Positions 61,824-64,000 of a stretch of DNA of 64,000 nt are shown here, one piece after another. The stretch is from Saprospiraceae bacterium (GTDB taxonomy: Bacteria > Bacteroidota > Bacteroidia > Chitinophagales > Saprospiraceae). Made by a program: the position numbers and the translations under genes. The number at the start of each line of letters is the position of its first letter. The first letter of the stretch is position 1. The notes beneath the pieces were generated by a model. It saw nothing but the letters and a program-made list of their open reading frames with translations. It was not told where the DNA came from and made no database searches. The stretch covers positions 1,178,001 through 1,242,000 of the forward strand of contig JADKBV010000011.1 of NCBI GenBank assembly GCA_016714895.1. Direction: 5' to 3'.

Positions 61824-63206
61824 ATGAATCAGGATCATAAAAATTGGAAAAATAAAATGGATCAGTTGAAGACACATGCTTCACCGATAGACCTTTTTTC
61901 TGAATGGGAATCATTGGAAAAAAGAATGAATCAAAAGAAAAGAAAAAAGTTTCTGTTCTGGTTTTTACCCGTGACACTTGCATCAGCCGGCTTGTTTGTC
62001 TGGTTCTATTTGGATCATTCTGATACTTCGGTGTCTCCGAAAAAAGACGTCATCATCGTACATTCAAAAACAGAAACCACAAAAAAAGAAGTTGATTTGC
62101 CATCAAAAACCCGTAAAGAAATCACAAATCAAAAACCATTGCCATCTATTCCCCCGGCAAAAACAAACCATCTTTCTGAGGTACCTTCTTTGACATATCT
62201 TTCCAACATCTCTGAAACCGAAAAACCGACATTGATGTATGATACAGATGATTTTTCAGGTAAGGAAAAACAGGAATTGACAACACAAAAGACCCAACAT
62301 ATTCAAGGTGCTTATATTTCTGTATCAGAAGTTATTGTGGCGGCAAATGAACACGAGGTTACACCGGAGTTTTCTGATCAACCTGAAATCACAAAAAAAC
62401 CTTTATGGGAATCTCCTGAAATTGTGGATACAAAATTTGCTGTAATAACCGGATTATCCGATCAAATATCCATAAGAAATCCGATCCTCCCGCTTAAAAA
62501 AGAGTTGCCTTTTTTTCTGGATATTCGAATGCTGGCAGGACAATCTGTTTACCAATATCAAAATATTTCCGGGGAAGACAACCGGATTTTGTCCATGAGA
62601 CAAAGTGCTGAAAGACCTTTGGAAACTTATGGGGCGAACTTTTTATTTGGCAAAGAATTGGGTAAATCTTTTTACCTGTCGGCAGGTGTTACTTTCCTGA
62701 GAAGTAATGAGAAGTGGGCAAGCTCGAAGAACGACACGACCACCATCCTTTTGGAAAATCAGGTCACCGGCGTCTATACCAACCATGAAGGCGTGGTGAC
62801 AGAGACCACAGGAATGAAGACAGCCTTACAAATTTCACAACTCCATCAAACGAGGTACAACCATTCCATGATGATTGCACCTACTGTCACGCTGGGCAAA
62901 AATTTTACGATATACAAAACATTATGGTCTTTGGAAGGAATCCTGGCATTCCCTCTGTATTCGCGATTTTTTGGTGAGGTTTGGGATGATCACCAAAAGA
63001 TGACGGATATAAAAAATGTTTATGAAGTTAAAAACGCTGTTTCTTACGGAGGTCATCTTTCTTATGTATTTCCGGTGTCCGGACGCCTGAATATATACGG
63101 AGGTTATCAATATCAATTTTCCCGGATCCATAGTTTTTCGGGTTATTTCAGAAACCAACATTTTCATAACCTTGGTTTAGGTATGAAATATTTTATGAAT
63201 CTTTAA
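61824..63206 (+). CDS. Membrane-anchored protein with beta-barrel-like C-terminus (possible anti-sigma function)
   Basis: 460 residues from the ATG at 61824, immediately after the sigma stop; a longer reading from 61668 overlaps the sigma gene by about 150 bp and is rejected. The N-terminal 40 residues are polar and helical ('WKNKMDQLKTHASPIDLFSEWESLEKRMNQKKR'). One membrane helix lies at about 44-62 ('FLFWFLPVTLASAGLFVWFYL'), followed by a Lys/Thr/Pro-rich linker of about 190 residues. The last 200 residues form amphipathic strands ('SFYLSAGVTFLRSNEKWASS', 'GRLNIYGGYQYQFSRIHSF') ending in 'LGLGMKYFMNL'. The cytoplasmic head next to a sigma gene suggests an anti-sigma factor fused to an outer-membrane-type domain. 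The layout recurs in Saprospiria; the role is inferred. Confidence 0.7.
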   Translation: MNQDHKNWKNKMDQLKTHASPIDLFSEWESLEKRMNQKKRKKFLFWFLPVTLASAGLFVWFYLDHSDTSVSPKKDVIIVHSKTETTKKEVDLPSKTRKEITNQKPLPSIPPAKTNHLSEVPSLTYLSNISETEKPTLMYDTDDFSGKEKQELTTQKTQHIQGAYISVSEVIVAANEHEVTPEFSDQPEITKKPLWESPEIVDTKFAVITGLSDQISIRNPILPLKKELPFFLDIRMLAGQSVYQYQNISGEDNRILSMRQSAERPLETYGANFLFGKELGKSFYLSAGVTFLRSNEKWASSKNDTTTILLENQVTGVYTNHEGVVTETTGMKTALQISQLHQTRYNHSMMIAPTVTLGKNFTIYKTLWSLEGILAFPLYSRFFGEVWDDHQKMTDIKNVYEVKNAVSYGGHLSYVFPVSGRLNIYGGYQYQFSRIHSFSGYFRNQHFHNLGLGMKYFMNL

Positions 63207-63216
63207 AATTTATATA

Positions 63217-64000
63217 ATGAAAAAATATTTGACATTTTTATTTTTTTGGCTGACTTTTACGTTGGCCGCTCAAATCAATAACGGCATCATCAGGGTAGCG
63301 GTTGAAGACGGTTGCGGACAGGTATTTGCGGAACAGGTTACTATATATTTGAATCAGGTGGTTGGTTCTGATATTATAAAAATTGATTCATCCAATTCTC
63401 ATCCTGTAGAATTTACAGGTTTGGATGTGTCAAATATTTACCAGGTAAAAATAGCTTCAGATAAAATAGAAGACATTCAACTTTCAATCAAAGACATTCA
63501 TGTCCTTCGTGAAACTGTTTTGGGAATTGAAGATGGCAACTCAGCAACAATATTAGCAGGTGATGCATCAGGAAATTACGGTATATCTACTTTGGATTTT
63601 GTAATGATGGGAAGACACCTTCTTAAAATACAAAATCTTGCATTAAACAGATGGATTTTTATAGATCAGTCAGTTTTACATATAAATATGTTGTTGGTTG
63701 ATTTTCTTAATCAAACAACTGTGCAGGGCATTCCCTCAGGTCTGAAAGAAATCACATTTAATGCTTATAAATACGGAGCAGTAGCTTCCACCGTGCCTGG
63801 TTATTGTGAAAATTGTCTTGAAGACTCAACCTCAATCGCCAAACTCAGATTACCTGATTTGGAAGTTGAAGCAGGTAAAGTAGTCGAATTTGATTTGATT
63901 TCCGTTGGCAGTGACAAAGATGTTGGCATGGTGTTTTCCCTTCAATATAAGGATGGATTGGTCACTGATATTTTTCCATATAATAGTACTGTTCACAACC
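63217..64000 (+). CDS. Secreted dockerin-like protein, 3'-truncated by the window
   Basis: 261 residues are visible; the frame is still open at the window end. The signal peptide ends in 'FTLAAQ'. After a beta domain ('IIRVAVEDGCGQVFAEQVTIYLNQVVGSD') comes a dockerin-like pair of helices ('LAGDASGNYGISTLDFVMMGRHLLKI'), then 'NRWIFIDQSVLHINM' and a later beta part 'LEVEAGKVVEFDLISVGSDKDVGMVFSLQYKDG' that resembles a cohesin-like fold. In Saprospiria such segments usually precede a T9SS sorting domain, which would lie beyond the window. The start is 10 bp after the previous stop, so it belongs to the sigma-factor operon. Confidence 0.7.
   Translation, partial: MKKYLTFLFFWLTFTLAAQINNGIIRVAVEDGCGQVFAEQVTIYLNQVVGSDIIKIDSSNSHPVEFTGLDVSNIYQVKIASDKIEDIQLSIKDIHVLRETVLGIEDGNSATILAGDASGNYGISTLDFVMMGRHLLKIQNLALNRWIFIDQSVLHINMLLVDFLNQTTVQGIPSGLKEITFNAYKYGAVASTVPGYCENCLEDSTSIAKLRLPDLEVEAGKVVEFDLISVGSDKDVGMVFSLQYKDGLVTDIFPYNSTVHN

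Overview
The window is AT-rich bacterial DNA that looks chromosomal and belongs to the phylum Bacteroidota. The evidence is a SusC/SusD pair, type IX secretion (T9SS) C-terminal sorting domains, the short 'alternative' GlmU, tandem OmpH/Skp genes next to murI, a zinc-free L31, and many -7 boxes of the Bacteroidota form TAnnTTTG. The dockerin-like repeat at the right edge and the large TANFOR-like/fibronectin surface proteins suggest the Saprospiria lineage; this lineage call is an inference from gene content. I saw no tRNA, rRNA, CRISPR array, insertion sequence or prophage.

Layout. 1-5835 (+): tail of a SpoIIM-type membrane protein, then DUF4129, DUF4350, MoxR ATPase and a frameshifted DUF58 gene, overlapping end to end as one operon. 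5892-7542 (-): GlmU-like enzyme and ribosomal protein L31 type B. 7890-9792 (+): two OmpH/Skp chaperones and murI. 10165-11620 (+): a Fic protein and a frameshifted DUF1801 gene. 11646-20836 (-): a polysaccharide utilisation locus (PUL) ordered PKD lipoprotein, SusC, SusD, GH30, GH30. It is divergent from a large membrane-spanning LuxR-type regulator (21020-23869, +), and 11-bp direct repeats lie in the shared promoter region. 23996-25948 (+): YgiQ-type radical SAM protein. 26013-33741 (-): a beta-helix lipoprotein, a two-component pair, an LRR protein with a T9SS signal, and an alpha/beta hydrolase. 33960-40376 (+): a catalytically degenerate M1-peptidase-like protein fused to a beta-barrel, a 3-hydroxyacyl-CoA dehydrogenase, and a polytopic patatin-like protein.

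40525-58476 is the most distinctive region. A NarL-type response regulator (+) and a very large propeller-type histidine kinase (-) are convergent. Beyond the kinase starts a (+) operon: a tiny T9SS cargo, a collagen-like protein with a self-cleaving tail-fibre chaperone (S74) domain, an outer-membrane barrel, a giant secreted protein of about 2446 residues and, after a strong terminator, a fibronectin-type protein. One identical 20-bp sequence with a palindromic core sits just upstream of the promoter of the response regulator and again upstream of the promoter of this surface operon. This suggests a dedicated autoregulated system that switches on a surface or fibre structure.

58680-64000: a DinB-like protein (-), then a (+) cluster of a lipoprotein, an ECF sigma factor, an inner-membrane-anchored protein with a barrel-like C-terminus, and the start of a dockerin-like secreted protein cut by the window edge.

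Four genes carry single-base frameshifts (DUF58, DUF1801, the collagen-like gene and the giant gene). Three of these lie in short A or T runs and look like sequencing or assembly errors, although real mutations cannot be excluded from sequence alone.
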